The notes beneath the pieces are model-generated. The model was not told where the DNA came from. It saw nothing but the letters and a program-made list of their open reading frames with translations, and searched no databases. This document shows positions 16,079 through 29,529 of a DNA stretch of 64,000 nucleotides, one piece after another. Within the stretch, counting starts at the first letter, position 1. The number at the start of each line of letters is the position of its first letter. The translations under genes were made by a program, and so were the position numbers. This stretch comes from Methylobacteriaceae bacterium. Lineage in GTDB: Bacteria > Pseudomonadota > Alphaproteobacteria > Rhizobiales > Beijerinckiaceae. The stretch is from NCBI GenBank assembly GCA_947444195.1, contig CANEZL010000026.1:1-64000 (forward strand), written 5' to 3'.

Positions 16079-18499
16079 TCAGTGCGCCACGAAGGCGGCA
16101 CCGTCCTCCTCGCGGGCGGGCTTGGCCGCGGGCAGCGGCTCGTCCCACTCGATCGGCTCGGGCTGGCGCACGAGGGCCTTCTCCAGCACCTGATCCATCC
16201 GCGAGACGGGGACGATCTCCAGGCCGTTCTTCACGCTGTCGGGCACCTCGGCGATGTCCTTGGCGTTCTCCTCGGGGATCAGCACCGTCTTGATGCCGCC
16301 GCGCAGCGCGGCGAGCAGCTTTTCCTTCAGGCCGCCGATGGGCAGGACCCGGCCGCGCAGCGTGACCTCGCCGGTCATGGCGACGTCGCGGCGCACCGGG
16401 ATGCCGGTGAGCGTCGAGATGATCGCCGTGGCCATGGCGATGCCGGCGGACGGACCGTCCTTCGGGGTCGCCCCCTCCGGAACGTGGACGTGGATGTCCC
16501 GGCGCTCGAAGAGCGGCGGCTCGATGCCGAAATCCAGCGCCCGGGAGCGGACGTAGCTCGCCGCCGCCGAGATCGACTCCTTCATCACGTCCTTCAGGTT
16601 GCCCGTGACCGTCATCTTGCCCTTGCCGGGCATCATGACGCCCTCGATCGTCAGCAACTCGCCGCCGACCTCGGTCCAGGCCAGACCCGTGACCACGCCG
16701 ACCTGATCGTCCGCGTCGATCTCGCCGTAGCGGAACTTCGGCGGGCCGAGGAAGACGGGCAGGGTCTCCACGTTCACCACGACGGCCTTCGTCTTGGTGA
16801 TGAGGATCTCCTTCACCGCCTTGCGGATCAGGTTCGAGAGCTCGCGCTCCAGGTTGCGCACGCCGGCCTCCCGCGTGTAGCGGCGGACCAGCATCATCAG
16901 GCCCTCGTCGTTGATGGACCATTCCTTGGTGTCGAGGCCGTGCTTCTTCAGCGCGTTCGGGATCAGGTGCTTGCGCGCGATCTCGACCTTCTCCTCCTCG
17001 GTGTAGCCGGCGATGCGGATCACCTCCATCCGGTCCATGAGCGGCCCGGGGATGTTGAGGGTGTTGGCGGTGGTGACAAACATCACGTTCGACAGGTCGT
17101 AATCGACCTCGAGGTAATGGTCGTTGAACGTCGAGTTCTGCTCCGGATCAAGCACCTCGAGGAGAGCCGCGGACGGATCGCCGCGGAAGTCCATGCCCAT
17201 CTTGTCGATCTCGTCGAGCAGGATGAGCGGGTTCGAGGTCTTGGCCTTGCGCATCGACTGCACGATCTTGCCGGGCATCGAGCCGATATAGGTCCGGCGG
17301 TGGCCGCGGATCTCGGCCTCGTCACGCACGCCGCCCAGCGACATGCGCACGAACTCGCGGCCCGTGGCCTTGGCGATCGACTTGCCGAGCGAGGTCTTGC
17401 CGACGCCGGGGGGGCCGACGAGGCAGAGGATCGGGCCGGTGAGCTTGTTCGCCCGCTGCTGCACGGCGAGGTACTCGATGATCCGCTCCTTGACCTTCTC
17501 GAGACCGAAATGGTCCTCGTCGAGGAGCGCCTGGGCGCCCAGCAGGTCCTTCTTGATCTTCGAGCGCTTGCCCCACGGGATGCCGAGCATCCAGTCGAGG
17601 TAGTTGCGCACCACCGTGGCCTCGGCGGACATCGGCGACATCTGGCGGAGCTTCTTCAGCTCGGCGGTGGCCTTCTCGCGGGCTTCCTTCGAGAGCTTGG
17701 TCTTCTCGATCTTCTCCTCGAGCTCGGCCAGCTCGTCGCGGCCGTCCTCGTCGCCGAGCTCCTTCTGGATGGCCTTCATCTGCTCGTTCAGGTAGTACTC
17801 GCGCTGGGTCTTCTCCATCTGCCGCTTCACGCGGGTCCGGATGCGCTTCTCCACCTGGAGGACCGAGATCTCGCTCTCCATCAGAGACAGCACGCGCTCC
17901 AGGCGCTGGGCCACCGTCGGGGTCTCGAGGATGCCCTGCTTGTCGGCGATCTTGACGAGCAGGTGCGAGCCGATCGTGTCGGCGAGCTTGGAGGGCTCCT
18001 CGATCTGCGTGACCGCGGAGACGACCTCGGGCGAGATCTTCTTGTTGAGCTTGACGTAGTTCTCGAACTCCGAGAGCACGGAGCGGGCGAGCGCCTCGGC
18101 CTCGACCTTGTCGCCGAGCTCGTCGTGCAGGGCCTCGGCCTCGGCCTCGTAGAACTCGTCCGAGCGGGTGAAGCCGGTGACCTTGGCGCGGCCGGCGCCC
18201 TCGACCAGCACCTTGACGGTGCCGTCGGGCAGCTTCAGGAGCTGCAGCACGCTGGCGAGCGTGCCGATGGTGTAGATGGCGTCGGTGGCCGGATCGTCGT
18301 CGCCCGCGTTGATCTGGGTGGCGAGCAGGATGTGGCGGTCCGTGCGCACCGCCTCTTCCAGGGCGCGGATCGACTTCTCGCGCCCCACGAAGAGCGGCAC
18401 GATCATGTGCGGGAACACCACGATGTCGCGCAGCGGAAGGACCGCGTAGGTGCCCGTCGAGCCCGGGACGACAGGCTGGCGCGATTTCGACTGAGTCAT
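16079..18499 (-). CDS. lon: ATP-dependent Lon protease
   Basis: An 806-residue LonA protease that degrades misfolded and regulatory proteins in the cytoplasm. It has the N-terminal substrate-binding domain ([20 protein letters not shown]), a AAA+ module with Walker [16 protein letters not shown] near residue 360, and a protease domain with the catalytic Ser in [15 protein letters not shown] near residue 682 and the Lys near 725. The start at 18499 is supported by GAGGAAG 6 nt upstream; an alternative ATG is at 18514. It is the last gene of tig-clpP-clpX-lon. A CTTGAAAA box on the minus strand (18689-18696) could belong to a heat-shock promoter, but the -10 match is weak. Confidence 0.97.
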   Translation of the reverse strand: MTQSKSRQPVVPGSTGTYAVLPLRDIVVFPHMIVPLFVGREKSIRALEEAVRTDRHILLATQINAGDDDPATDAIYTIGTLASVLQLLKLPDGTVKVLVEGAGRAKVTGFTRSDEFYEAEAEALHDELGDKVEAEALARSVLSEFENYVKLNKKISPEVVSAVTQIEEPSKLADTIGSHLLVKIADKQGILETPTVAQRLERVLSLMESEISVLQVEKRIRTRVKRQMEKTQREYYLNEQMKAIQKELGDEDGRDELAELEEKIEKTKLSKEAREKATAELKKLRQMSPMSAEATVVRNYLDWMLGIPWGKRSKIKKDLLGAQALLDEDHFGLEKVKERIIEYLAVQQRANKLTGPILCLVGPPGVGKTSLGKSIAKATGREFVRMSLGGVRDEAEIRGHRRTYIGSMPGKIVQSMRKAKTSNPLILLDEIDKMGMDFRGDPSAALLEVLDPEQNSTFNDHYLEVDYDLSNVMFVTTANTLNIPGPLMDRMEVIRIAGYTEEEKVEIARKHLIPNALKKHGLDTKEWSINDEGLMMLVRRYTREAGVRNLERELSNLIRKAVKEILITKTKAVVVNVETLPVFLGPPKFRYGEIDADDQVGVVTGLAWTEVGGELLTIEGVMMPGKGKMTVTGNLKDVMKESISAAASYVRSRALDFGIEPPLFERRDIHVHVPEGATPKDGPSAGIAMATAIISTLTGIPVRRDVAMTGEVTLRGRVLPIGGLKEKLLAALRGGIKTVLIPEENAKDIAEVPDSVKNGLEIVPVSRMDQVLEKALVRQPEPIEWDEPLPAAKPAREEDGAAFVAH

Positions 18500-18719
18500 G
18501 GCTGACTTCCTCATTGTGGACGCCGGGCGGTCCTCCTCCTGACGGAGCGAGCACTGGGCCGGACGCCGACCGGGCCGCGAGGGTCGGGTTGCGAGCGAGA
18601 AGCTTTGCGGCTGGCGACGCGGCACCGCACCTCGGGAGGTGAGCGTGCGGCCACTGCGCTTCACTTCAGGTGATGTCCGCGCGGGGCGTTTTCAAGATGC
18701 CGCCGGGGGCCCCGGCCGG

Positions 18720-18748
18720 GGCGGCAGGCCGAAATTACGCCTGCCGCC
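18720..18748 (-). terminator. Candidate terminator between clpX and lon
   Basis: A perfect 10-bp stem, GGCGGCAGGC with GCCTGCCGCC, and a 9-nt loop, 32 nt after the clpX stop codon. There is no clear T run, so it could instead be a processing or pausing hairpin. Confidence 0.45.
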
Positions 18749-18779
18749 TCAAGGACTTACGCATGGACGCGCGGGAGCC

Positions 18780-20051
<1,272 letters not shown>

Positions 20052-20232
20052 ATCGGTCTCCGATCGTCTCGTGCGCTGCCAGCCCGGGCGCACGCGCATC
20101 GTTCACAGGTAAGGGAATCCGCTTAAAGAAAAAGTCACCTGCGCGCTTGTGGCGGGTCCTGCCGGATCGCCGATGCAAGCACGCTGCCGTGGCGGGATCA
20201 AGGCCGCGGCGGCAGGCGTACCCCGAGCCGGC

Positions 20233-20257
20233 AAAACGCCGCCGGGGGCACCCCCGG
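20233..20257 (-). terminator. Candidate terminator after clpP
   Basis: On the minus strand a CCGGGG stem with a GTGC loop and CCCCGG is followed by GGCGTTTTG, so a four-T run ends 9 nt after the stem. It lies 10-34 nt past the clpP stop codon. The stem is only 6 bp, so the call is tentative. Confidence 0.4.
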
Positions 20258-20266
20258 TTCCGCGCC

Positions 20267-20896
20267 TCAGGCCGCGGCGGGCTCCGGCCGCTTGTGGATG
20301 ACCTCGTCGACCAGACCGAACTCCTTGGCCGCGTCGGCGGTCATGAAGTTGTCGCGCTCCAGCGCCTGGTGGATCGTGTCGTAGTCGCGGCCCGTGTGCT
20401 TCACGTAGATCTCGTTGAGGCGGCGCTTCAGCGCCTCGATCTCGCGGGCGTGGATCAGGATGTCGGTGGCCTGGCCCTGGAAGCCGCCGGACGGCTGGTG
20501 GACCATGATCCGGGCATTGGGCAGGGCGAAGCGGTGGCCGGGCTCGCCGGCGCTGAGCAGCAGCGAGCCCATGGAGGCGGCCTGGCCGACGCAGAGCGTC
20601 GTCACCGGGCAGCGGATGAACTGCATGGTGTCGTAGATCGACAGGCCGGAGGTGACCACGCCGCCCGGCGAGTTGATGTAGAAGGAGATCTCCTTCTTGG
20701 GGTTCTCGGCCTCCAGGAAGAGGAGCTGCGCCACGATCAGCGAGGCGCCGTGGTCCTCGACCGGGCCGGTCAGGAAGATGATCCGCTCGCGCAGCAGCCG
20801 GGAATAGATGTCGAAGGCGCGCTCGCCGCGGCTCGACTGCTCGACCACCATGGGCACGAGCGCGCTGTTGAAGTAGTCGACCGGATCTCTCATCAC
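20267..20896 (-). CDS. clpP: ATP-dependent Clp protease proteolytic subunit ClpP
   Basis: A 209-residue serine protease that forms a double heptameric chamber and degrades substrates passed on by ClpX or ClpA. The catalytic triad is visible: Ser in [14 protein letters not shown] near residue 107, His in [17 protein letters not shown] near 131, and Asp in ALERDNFMT near 182. The conserved opening [20 protein letters not shown] is present. It lies between tig (135 nt upstream) and clpX (215 nt downstream) in the standard bacterial order. Confidence 0.97.
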   Translation of the reverse strand: MMRDPVDYFNSALVPMVVEQSSRGERAFDIYSRLLRERIIFLTGPVEDHGASLIVAQLLFLEAENPKKEISFYINSPGGVVTSGLSIYDTMQFIRCPVTTLCVGQAASMGSLLLSAGEPGHRFALPNARIMVHQPSGGFQGQATDILIHAREIEALKRRLNEIYVKHTGRDYDTIHQALERDNFMTADAAKEFGLVDEVIHKRPEPAAA

Positions 20897-21031
20897 GTCC
20901 TGCCCCAGGGCTCAAGGGGCCCGGACGCCGCACGAATCAGGCGGCGACCGGGCATGTCAGCGAACACCGGCGGTGCTTAACGCCGCCTAACCATACCGCC
21001 CGCTGCCAGTCAGGACAGATCGCGGGCCTGC

Positions 21032-22426
21032 TCAGGCCTTCGACTCGGTCGAGGCCGCCGTCTCCTCGGTGCTGTCGGCTTCCGCGTCCTCGTCGGCGAA
21101 CAGCGCCTCCTTGGAGACGGTTTCCTCGACCAGTTTGACCTGCGCGAGAACGTGGTCAACCACCTTCTCCTCGAACAGGGGCGCACGAAGCTCGGCCAGC
21201 GCCTGGGCGTTCTTCCGGTAGAAGTCCCAGACCTGCTGCTCCTGGCCCGGGAACTGCCGGACCCGGGCGATGAGGGCCTGGTTCACCTCCTCGTCGGAGA
21301 CCTTGATATCGGCGCTCTCGCCGACCTGCGCAAGCACCAGGCCGAGGCGCACGCGGCGCTCGGCGATCTTGCGGTACTCGGCCTGCGACTGCTCCTCGGT
21401 GGTGCCCTCCTCCTCGAAGGTCTTGCCGCGGTTCTTCAGGTCCTGCTCCACCTGGGCCCAGACGTTGGCGAATTCCTGGGCCACGAGGGAGGGGGGCAGA
21501 TCGAAGGCGTACTTGCCGTCCAGCGCGTCGAGGAGGGCCTTCTTGAGCTTGCGCCGGGTGGCCGCCTCGTAATCCGTACCGATCGCCTGGGAGATCGCCT
21601 CCTTCAGCTTGTCGAGGCTCTCGAGGCCGAGGTTCTTGGCGAGCTCGTCGTCGATCTTGGCCTCGCCCGGGGCCTGGATCTTCGTGACGGTCACGTCGAA
21701 CTCGGCGTCCTTGCCGGCGAGCTGCTCGGCACCGTAGGACTCCGGGAACGTCACCTTGACGAGGCGGCTCTCGCTGGCCTTGGCGCCGACGAGCTGATCC
21801 TCGAAGCCCGGGATGAAGGTGTTCGAGCCGAGTTCCAGATCGACGCCCTCGCCCTTGCCGCCGTCGAACTCGGTGCCGTCGATGCGGCCGACGAAGTCGA
21901 TGGTGACGCGGTCGCCGGACTGCGCCTCGGCGCCCTCGTCGCGGTCCGCGAAGGGCTTGGCCTGGCCGGCCATGCGGTCGAGGGCCTCCTGGACCTCCGC
22001 GTCGGTGGGCTTGGCCACGTACTTGGTCAGGCTGACGTCCGAGAGGTCGGCGAGCTCGAAGGTCGGCAGCACCTCGACGGCCACCTTGAAGGCGAAGTCG
22101 CCCTTGGCCTCCAGCGCCTTCTCGACCTCTTCCTTGTCCTCGGGGAACTGGACCTGCGGCTCGAGGGCGAGCTTGAGGTTGTGGTCGGTGACGATCTTCT
22201 GGTTCGCCTCGTTGACGGCGTTCTGCACCACCTCGGCCATGACCGAGCGGCCGTAGACCTTGCGCAGGTGCGCCACCGGCACCTTGCCGGGGCGGAAGCC
22301 CTTGAGCTGGACCTTGTCCTTGAGGCCCGAGAGCTCGGTGTTCAGGCGATCCTCGAGGTCCTTGGCCGGGAGAAGCACCTGAAACTCGCGCTTCAGCCCC
22401 TCGGAATGTGTCTCGGTCACCTGCAT
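21032..22426 (-). CDS. tig: Trigger factor
   Basis: A 464-residue ribosome-associated chaperone and peptidyl-prolyl isomerase. The N-terminal ribosome-binding domain contains [19 protein letters not shown] (signature GFRxGKxP). The FKBP-type domain follows (about 150-245: [37 protein letters not shown]). The rest is the helical substrate-binding domain. The tail is acidic ([14 protein letters not shown]). The start at 22426 gives the conserved [15 protein letters not shown]. It is the first gene of the tig-clpP-clpX-lon group; tRNA-Leu lies 173 nt upstream on the same strand. Confidence 0.96.
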   Translation of the reverse strand: MQVTETHSEGLKREFQVLLPAKDLEDRLNTELSGLKDKVQLKGFRPGKVPVAHLRKVYGRSVMAEVVQNAVNEANQKIVTDHNLKLALEPQVQFPEDKEEVEKALEAKGDFAFKVAVEVLPTFELADLSDVSLTKYVAKPTDAEVQEALDRMAGQAKPFADRDEGAEAQSGDRVTIDFVGRIDGTEFDGGKGEGVDLELGSNTFIPGFEDQLVGAKASESRLVKVTFPESYGAEQLAGKDAEFDVTVTKIQAPGEAKIDDELAKNLGLESLDKLKEAISQAIGTDYEAATRRKLKKALLDALDGKYAFDLPPSLVAQEFANVWAQVEQDLKNRGKTFEEEGTTEEQSQAEYRKIAERRVRLGLVLAQVGESADIKVSDEEVNQALIARVRQFPGQEQQVWDFYRKNAQALAELRAPLFEEKVVDHVLAQVKLVEETVSKEALFADEDAEADSTEETAASTESKA

Positions 22427-22599
22427 CGTCGTCGCTCTCAAAAACAGTCGGTGTGGTCTCAAGGGTCTCGGCCGATGGGCACGCGGAACGCGGCGCGCAT
22501 CGGGACGGCGGATCTCGCGGGGCGCGGACGCGGAGGGAACGGGTCGGCGGCTCGGCTCCCCCAGGGGGCATGAAGCCGATCCGGTCCCGGCAACGGCGC

Positions 22600-22684
22600 T
22601 GGTGCGGGCGGAGGGGCTCGAACCCCCACGTCTTGCGACACTGGAACCTAAATCCAGCGCGTCTACCAGTTCCGCCACGCCCGC
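22600..22684 (-). tRNA. tRNA-Leu (anticodon TAG)
   Basis: On the minus strand the sequence begins GCGGGCGTGGCGGAACTGGT, has an anticodon arm CTGGA-TTTAGGT-TCCAG with anticodon TAG, a class II variable arm, and a T arm GGGGGTTCGAGCCCC. The 3' acceptor strand CGCCCGC is followed by ACCA, so the CCA end is encoded. The acceptor pairing is perfect over 7 bp. It reads CUA leucine codons and, by wobble, other CUN codons. Confidence 0.96.
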
Positions 22685-22837
22685 GCGCGCCGACGCCCGG
22701 CGCGAATCCGATCGCCGGAGGGCGGCTCTATAGCACGCGCGTCGGGGCAAGCAGCAAAAAACTTGCGCGGGCCCCGCCGGTGGCGCGGGCCGGTCCCCGC
22801 GGCTACAAGCGGGCGCTCCGTCTCCCGAAGGATCGCG

Positions 22838-24355
22838 ATGCCGCCTGCCCGTCCCGCGCCGCCCGCAGCCCCGGCCCCGGCCCCGCCCGCCCCCGGCGGG
22901 GCGCCGACCCGCCGCAGCCTCCTCGGCACGGCGGTGGCCCTCGGCCTGCTCCCGGGGCCGGCGCTCGCCCAGAAGCCGGCCCCGGGCAAGGACCTGCCGA
23001 AGGACGCGCCCAAGGACCCGTCCGGGGAGGCCCCGGCGGCCGAGCCGGCCCGCCCCCTGGTGGCCGGCCCCGGCACCGCGCGGCTCAAGGAGGCCCCCGC
23101 CCCCGAGACCGCGGTCTGGAGCTTCGACGGCAAAGCCGCCCCGCCGACCCTGCGGATCAAGCTCGGCGAGACCCTGCGGGTGCGGGTGGAGAACCGCACG
23201 GACAAGCCCCTGTCCCTGCACTGGCACGGGGTGCGCAACCGCAACGCCATGGACGGGGTCGGCGGGGTCACCCAGGCCCCGATCGCGCCCGGCGCCGACT
23301 TCACCTACGCCTTCGCGCCCCCCGATGCGGGCACCTTCCTGATCCGGCCCCTCGTGGTCGGCGGCTCGAGCGAGCCCTCGGGGCGCGGCCTGTGCGGCCT
23401 CCTCGTCGTGAAGGAGAAGACGCCCCCCGCCGTCGATGCCGACGTGGGCCTGCTGATGCAGGATTTCCGGCTCGAGGCCGACGGCAGCCTGATGCCGTTC
23501 GGGCAGGTCGCGTTCGCCGCCGCCAACGGCCGGCTCGGCAACCTCGTCGCCGTCAACGGCCGGCCGGCGCCGGAGACGTTCGAGGCCCGGCCGGGCTCGC
23601 GCGTGCGCGTGCGCATCGCCAACGGCTGCAACGCCCGGGGCACGCGCGTGCGCTTCGACGGGATGAAGGTCTACGTGGCCGCCGTCGACGGGCAGCCCAC
23701 CGATACGTTCGAGCCCCTGCGCGCCACCCTGCCCTTCCCGCCGGGCACCCGCTACGACCTGATGATCGACCTGCCCCCGGAGCCGGGCGCCAAGGGCGCG
23801 ATCACCGCCCTCGTCGGCCAGGGCCTCGTCCTCGCGAGCGTGACGACGCGGGGCGAGCCCGTCACCGAGAAGCGCGGGCCCATCGGCCCCATCGGCGAGA
23901 ACAAGCTCCTGCCCGCCGAGATCAGGCTCCAGAACGCGGTGCGCCGCGACGTGATCCTCACCGGCGGCGCCGTGATCCCGAAGGACGCCCCGAAGGACAA
24001 GCCGCCGGAGCCGGTCTTCACCGGCGATCCCGCCCGGATCTGGTCGGTGAACGGGGCGAGCGGGGCCGCGGGCCAGCCCCCCGCCTTCACGGTGAAGCGG
24101 GGCCAGGTGGTGGTGCTGGCGCTCCGCAACGAGACCGCCTTCCCGCAATCCCTGCACCTGCACGGCCACGTCTTCCGCCTGCTCCACCCCCTCGACGACG
24201 GCTGGGAGCCCTACTGGCTCGACACCTTCCAGCTTCTGGAGGGCCGCACCGCCCGCATCGCCTTCCAGGCCGACAATCCCGGCCGCTGGCTGATCAGCGC
24301 CACCGTGCTGGAGCGGTTCGACGCGGGGCTGTGGACCTCGTTCGAGGTCAGCTGA
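22838..24355 (+). CDS. Multicopper-oxidase-fold exported protein lacking copper ligands
   Basis: A 505-residue protein of the multicopper oxidase superfamily. A twin-arginine-like signal [17 protein letters not shown] lies near residues 23-40. Three cupredoxin domains can be followed, with [10 protein letters not shown] in the first and SLHLHGHVF in the third. The other copper motifs are gone: the usual YHSH site reads [10 protein letters not shown] and the C-terminal HCHI-H motif reads [18 protein letters not shown], so the type 1 Cys and His ligands are absent. Copper-less members such as FtsP/SufI act as structural division proteins, which is one possible role. The start at 22838 has GAAGGA upstream. 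It stands alone, divergent from tRNA-Leu. Confidence 0.85.
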   Translation: MPPARPAPPAAPAPAPPAPGGAPTRRSLLGTAVALGLLPGPALAQKPAPGKDLPKDAPKDPSGEAPAAEPARPLVAGPGTARLKEAPAPETAVWSFDGKAAPPTLRIKLGETLRVRVENRTDKPLSLHWHGVRNRNAMDGVGGVTQAPIAPGADFTYAFAPPDAGTFLIRPLVVGGSSEPSGRGLCGLLVVKEKTPPAVDADVGLLMQDFRLEADGSLMPFGQVAFAAANGRLGNLVAVNGRPAPETFEARPGSRVRVRIANGCNARGTRVRFDGMKVYVAAVDGQPTDTFEPLRATLPFPPGTRYDLMIDLPPEPGAKGAITALVGQGLVLASVTTRGEPVTEKRGPIGPIGENKLLPAEIRLQNAVRRDVILTGGAVIPKDAPKDKPPEPVFTGDPARIWSVNGASGAAGQPPAFTVKRGQVVVLALRNETAFPQSLHLHGHVFRLLHPLDDGWEPYWLDTFQLLEGRTARIAFQADNPGRWLISATVLERFDAGLWTSFEVS

Positions 24356-24405
24356 ACCGGCGCGCCCTCGCCTTCCCGCGCGCTGGCGTGCCGTGATCTG
24401 CCGGC

Positions 24406-24702
24406 CTATGCGGCGCTCAGCGCCCGCTCGACGGCCTCGGGCTCCCGGCTGATGACGAGCAGGTAAGCCCGCGTCGCGGCCTCCGGCCGGGCCCGGCCCT
24501 GCTCGAGATCGCGCAGCGTGCCGATCGGGAAACCGAAGCGCTTGGCGAACTCGGCCTGCGTCAGGCCGAACCTCTTGCGGATCGCCTTCACGTCGATCTC
24601 TGCCGGGATGTGGAGATTGTACGTCGCCGGATCGGCCTCGCCGCGCGCGATGGCCTGCGCCTGCCGCGCGGCCTCGACAAGACCCTTCCCGAAACTCGTC
24701 AT
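24406..24702 (-). CDS. HigA/NadS-type helix-turn-helix antitoxin
   Basis: A 98-residue DNA-binding protein with a C-terminal XRE-type helix-turn-helix: [20 protein letters not shown] and [20 protein letters not shown]. It resembles the antitoxins of HigBA-like systems, in which the toxin gene comes first. Here it starts 18 nt after the stop codon of a RelE/HigB-like gene on the same strand. It should neutralise that toxin and repress the pair. No palindromic operator was obvious upstream of the toxin gene. Confidence 0.87.
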   Translation of the reverse strand: MTSFGKGLVEAARQAQAIARGEADPATYNLHIPAEIDVKAIRKRFGLTQAEFAKRFGFPIGTLRDLEQGRARPEAATRAYLLVISREPEAVERALSAA

Positions 24703-24720
24703 CGTCTCACTCCCCGTGCC

Positions 24721-25095
24721 CTATCCGCCGCGGCTTTCAGGGCGCACCTTCAGGCTCACGCTCGCGCGGTAATCGTCAACGATGGTTTCGAGGGCGAGGC
24801 GCACGTCGTTGCGCTCCGCCATGCTGATATCAGCCCGCTGCCCCTTCGAGACGAGGCGGAGCAGGAACACGGGCACATCCGGTGCGGCGAAGTAGGTGAT
24901 GACCCGATAGCCGCCCGATTTTCCCTTGCCCTTGCCGGCCACGCGCACCTTGCGGGCACCGCCCGTCCCGGGGATCACGTCGCCGGCCTCGGGGTCCGCA
25001 GCGATGGTTGCGACGATCGCCACACGCTCCTCGTCGCTGACGCCGGCCGATTTGGCGTCGGCGAGGTAGAACTGCGTCTCGATGATCCCGTGCAC
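24721..25095 (-). CDS. RelE/HigB-type toxin
   Basis: A 124-residue toxin of the RelE/ParE superfamily, HigB2-like group. The family pattern is IIETQFYLADAKSAGVSDEE at the N-terminus, GARKVRVAGKGKGKSGGYRV, then YFAAPDVPVFLLRLVSKGQR. These toxins cleave mRNA at the ribosome. The GTG at 25095 is chosen because the protein then starts like other family members; an in-frame ATG at 25155 would add 20 residues. It is followed by its antitoxin gene after 18 nt, and lies 87 nt downstream of nnrD on the same strand. Confidence 0.85.
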   Translation of the reverse strand: MHGIIETQFYLADAKSAGVSDEERVAIVATIAADPEAGDVIPGTGGARKVRVAGKGKGKSGGYRVITYFAAPDVPVFLLRLVSKGQRADISMAERNDVRLALETIVDDYRASVSLKVRPESRGG

Positions 25096-25182
25096 AAGCC
25101 GAATATACGGATTGCCCGCAGTCGGGCGCAAGCGGTGAATACGGGTTGTCCGCACTCTGCGAAAGGCTCAGACGCGAGAGGT

Positions 25183-27275
<2,093 letters not shown>

Positions 27276-27559
27276 CGGGCCCGGCACCCGGACGGGGCGC
27301 CCAGGGGTCCGGCCCAGGACAGGAAGCCCAGGCCCAGCCTGCGCGGCCGGTCCGGCGCGCCGACGGGTGACAGCCGGCGCGATGTCGCACCGCATCAAGG
27401 ACTTAGAGCCGGCTATCGCGGCCCGCTCGCCCGGTTTTGCCTCTAGCCTTGCGCCATCCCCGCCTGTAATGCCGCGCGGGTTGGGCCATGCACCACGCCT
27501 CCGAGCCGCCGGCTGGGGGCATCGTGGCGCGAGCCCGGACGACAAGGAGATTCCCAGGG

Positions 27560-28972
27560 ATGGCAAAGACCGCAGCGGATGTCCTGAGGGAGATCAAGGA
27601 CAACGACGTCAAGTACGTGGATTTCCGGTTCACGGATCCGCGGGGCAAGTGGCAGCACGTCACCTTCGACGTCTCCCTCGTCGACGATGAGATCTTCCAG
27701 GAAGGCACCATGTTCGACGGCTCGTCGATCGCCGGCTGGAAGGCGATCAACGAATCCGACATGCTGCTGATGCCGGATCCGGTCACCGCCTGCATGGATC
27801 CGTTCTTCTCCGCCTCCACCATGTCGATCGTCTGCGACGTGCTGGAGCCCTCCACCGGCCAGCCCTACGCGCGCGACCCGCGCTCCACCGCCAAGCTCGC
27901 CGAGGCCTATCTCAAGTCCACCGGCATCGGCGACACCATCTTCGTCGGCCCCGAGGCCGAGTTCTTCGTGTTCGACGACGTGAAGTTCGGCGCCGACCCC
28001 TACCACACCGGCTTCCAGCTCGACTCGACCGAGCTGCCGTCGAACGGCTTCACCGATTACGAGGGCGGCAACCTCGGCCATCGCGTCCAGACCAAGGGCG
28101 GCTACTTCCCCGTGCCCCCGCAGGATTCGGCCCAGGACATGCGCGGCGAGATGCTCGCCGCCATGCAGTCGATGGGCGTGAAGGTCGAGAAGCACCACCA
28201 CGAGGTGGCCTCGGCCCAGCACGAGCTCGGCATGAAGTTCGACACGCTGACGCTGCTCGCCGACCACATGCAGGTCTACAAGTACTGCATCCACAACGTG
28301 GCGCAGAGCTACGGCAAGTCGGCGACCTTCATGCCGAAGCCCGTCTACGGCGACAACGGCTCCGGCATGCACGTGCACCAGTCGATCTGGAAGGACGGCA
28401 AGCCGCTGTTTGCCGGCGACAAGTACGCGGATCTGAGCCAGGAATGCCTCTGGTACATCGGCGGCATCATCAAGCACGCCAAGGCGCTCAACGCCTTCAC
28501 CAACCCGTCCACCAACTCCTACAAGCGTCTGGTGCCGGGCTACGAGGCCCCCGTCCTGCTGGCCTACTCGGCGCGCAACCGCTCGGCCTCCTGCCGCATC
28601 CCGTGGACGACGAACCCGAAGGCCAAGCGCGTCGAGGTCCGCTTCCCCGACCCGATGGCGAACCCCTACCTCGCCTTCTCGGCGCTCCTGATGGCCGGCC
28701 TCGACGGCATCCTCAACAAGATCGATCCGGGTCCGGCCATGGACAAGGATCTCTACGACCTGCCCCCGCGCGAGTTGAAGGAGATCCCCACCGTGTGCGG
28801 ATCCTTGCGCGAGGCGCTGCAGAACCTCGACAAGGACCGCGCCTTCCTCAAGGCCGGCGGCGTCTTCTCGGACGACCAGATCGACTCGTTCATCGAGCTG
28901 AAGATGACCGAGGTGATGCGCTACGAGATGACCCCGCACCCGATCGAGTTCGTGCAGTACTACTCGCTCTGA
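27560..28972 (+). CDS. glnA: Type I glutamine synthetase
   Basis: A 470-residue GSI enzyme that makes glutamine from glutamate, ammonia and ATP. Conserved features are [54 protein letters not shown] and NRSASCRIP. The adenylylation tyrosine is in [10 protein letters not shown] near residue 399, so activity is expected to be controlled by GlnE under PII. The start at 27560 has AAGGAG 13 nt upstream and gives the usual MAKTAADVL opening. It is downstream of glnB. Confidence 0.97.
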   Translation: MAKTAADVLREIKDNDVKYVDFRFTDPRGKWQHVTFDVSLVDDEIFQEGTMFDGSSIAGWKAINESDMLLMPDPVTACMDPFFSASTMSIVCDVLEPSTGQPYARDPRSTAKLAEAYLKSTGIGDTIFVGPEAEFFVFDDVKFGADPYHTGFQLDSTELPSNGFTDYEGGNLGHRVQTKGGYFPVPPQDSAQDMRGEMLAAMQSMGVKVEKHHHEVASAQHELGMKFDTLTLLADHMQVYKYCIHNVAQSYGKSATFMPKPVYGDNGSGMHVHQSIWKDGKPLFAGDKYADLSQECLWYIGGIIKHAKALNAFTNPSTNSYKRLVPGYEAPVLLAYSARNRSASCRIPWTTNPKAKRVEVRFPDPMANPYLAFSALLMAGLDGILNKIDPGPAMDKDLYDLPPRELKEIPTVCGSLREALQNLDKDRAFLKAGGVFSDDQIDSFIELKMTEVMRYEMTPHPIEFVQYYSL

Positions 28973-29018
28973 GCGGGCGGCCGGGCGGCGACGCCCGGCC
29001 CGTCGGAACGGAGCACGG

Positions 29019-29049
29019 CGCCGGGGCCTCGGAAGGGGCTCCGGCGTTT
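29019..29049 (+). terminator. Candidate terminator of glnA
   Basis: CGCCGG at 29019-29024 pairs with CCGGCG at 29041-29046, with partly paired GC-rich sequence between, and TTT follows directly. A further GC hairpin (GCCGGGCG / CGCCCGGC) lies at 28980-28999, just after the glnA stop codon. Together they probably end the transcript. Confidence 0.45.
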
Positions 29050-29144
29050 CGCGTTCGGCAAGTCCGATCCGGGCGAGCGGCCATGGCTCCTCAGAAAGTC
29101 CTAGCCTAGGATCAAGGTCACGAGCTTGGATCCAACGGGTCGCG

Positions 29145-29522
29145 ATGAGCCAGAAGACGAAGAAGCAGAACCGCACGAAGCGTCGATTAGGCCGCCTGCC
29201 GCCGACACCGGAATTTCAGCGCTTCGGATCGCTCTTCCATCAGGACATCGACCTTGATCACGACACCCTGGAGGATGCGGCACGCGACATCATCCGTGGT
29301 TTCAAGGGCGAGGAACGGCGCGGGCTGCGTGCCTTCATCGGGCAGGTTCTGGAGAGCGATCTGTCACCCGACGAGCTCAGCAAGCTCTGGGGCCTGACGG
29401 GATCCGACATCTTCTTTGAGGCGAAGGGATTTTCTTTGAGGCGAAGGGATTTCGCGACTTCCTGGCTCTCGTGCACGATCAGCTCCGCAAGGGGGTGTGA
29501 TCAAGGGGGTGTGATATTGTAG
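29145..29522 (+). CDS. CDI immunity-like protein with a frameshifted C-terminus
   Basis: A 125-residue reading frame. Residues 20-95 (RLPPTPEFQRFGSLFHQDID, then LSPDELSKLWGLTGSDIFFE) resemble small contact-dependent-inhibition immunity proteins of the CdiI_2 type, by recollection of the family. A 20-bp tandem duplication at 29412-29451 shifts the frame at residue 97. With one copy removed the frame would read GFRDFLALVHDQLRKGV and stop at 29500, which looks like the native end. No CdiA or CdiB gene is nearby, so it would be an orphan. The N-terminus is very basic (MSQKTKKQNRTKRRLGR). Confidence 0.6.
   Translation: MSQKTKKQNRTKRRLGRLPPTPEFQRFGSLFHQDIDLDHDTLEDAARDIIRGFKGEERRGLRAFIGQVLESDLSPDELSKLWGLTGSDIFFEAKGFSLRRRDFATSWLSCTISSARGCDQGGVIL
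29412..29451 (+). repeat. 20-bp exact tandem duplication inside a gene
   Basis: The unit TTCTTTGAGGCGAAGGGATT occurs twice in direct succession (29412-29431 and 29432-29451). Since 20 is not a multiple of three, it changes the reading frame of the surrounding gene. Confidence 0.95.
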
Positions 29523-29529
29523 GCCCCAC

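Noticed and set aside
16065-18505. Long plus-strand frames opposite lon
   Set aside because: They mirror the lon reading frame; the minus-strand frame has all Lon motifs.
18666-18696. Possible heat-shock promoter of lon (CTTGAAAA on the minus strand)
   Set aside because: The -35-like box is good, but the expected CCCCAT-type -10 is poor and spacing is short, so I did not list it as a feature.
22838-24355. Annotation as a laccase or copper resistance protein CopA
   Set aside because: The type 1 copper Cys and His and one His pair are missing, so an oxidase function is not supported.
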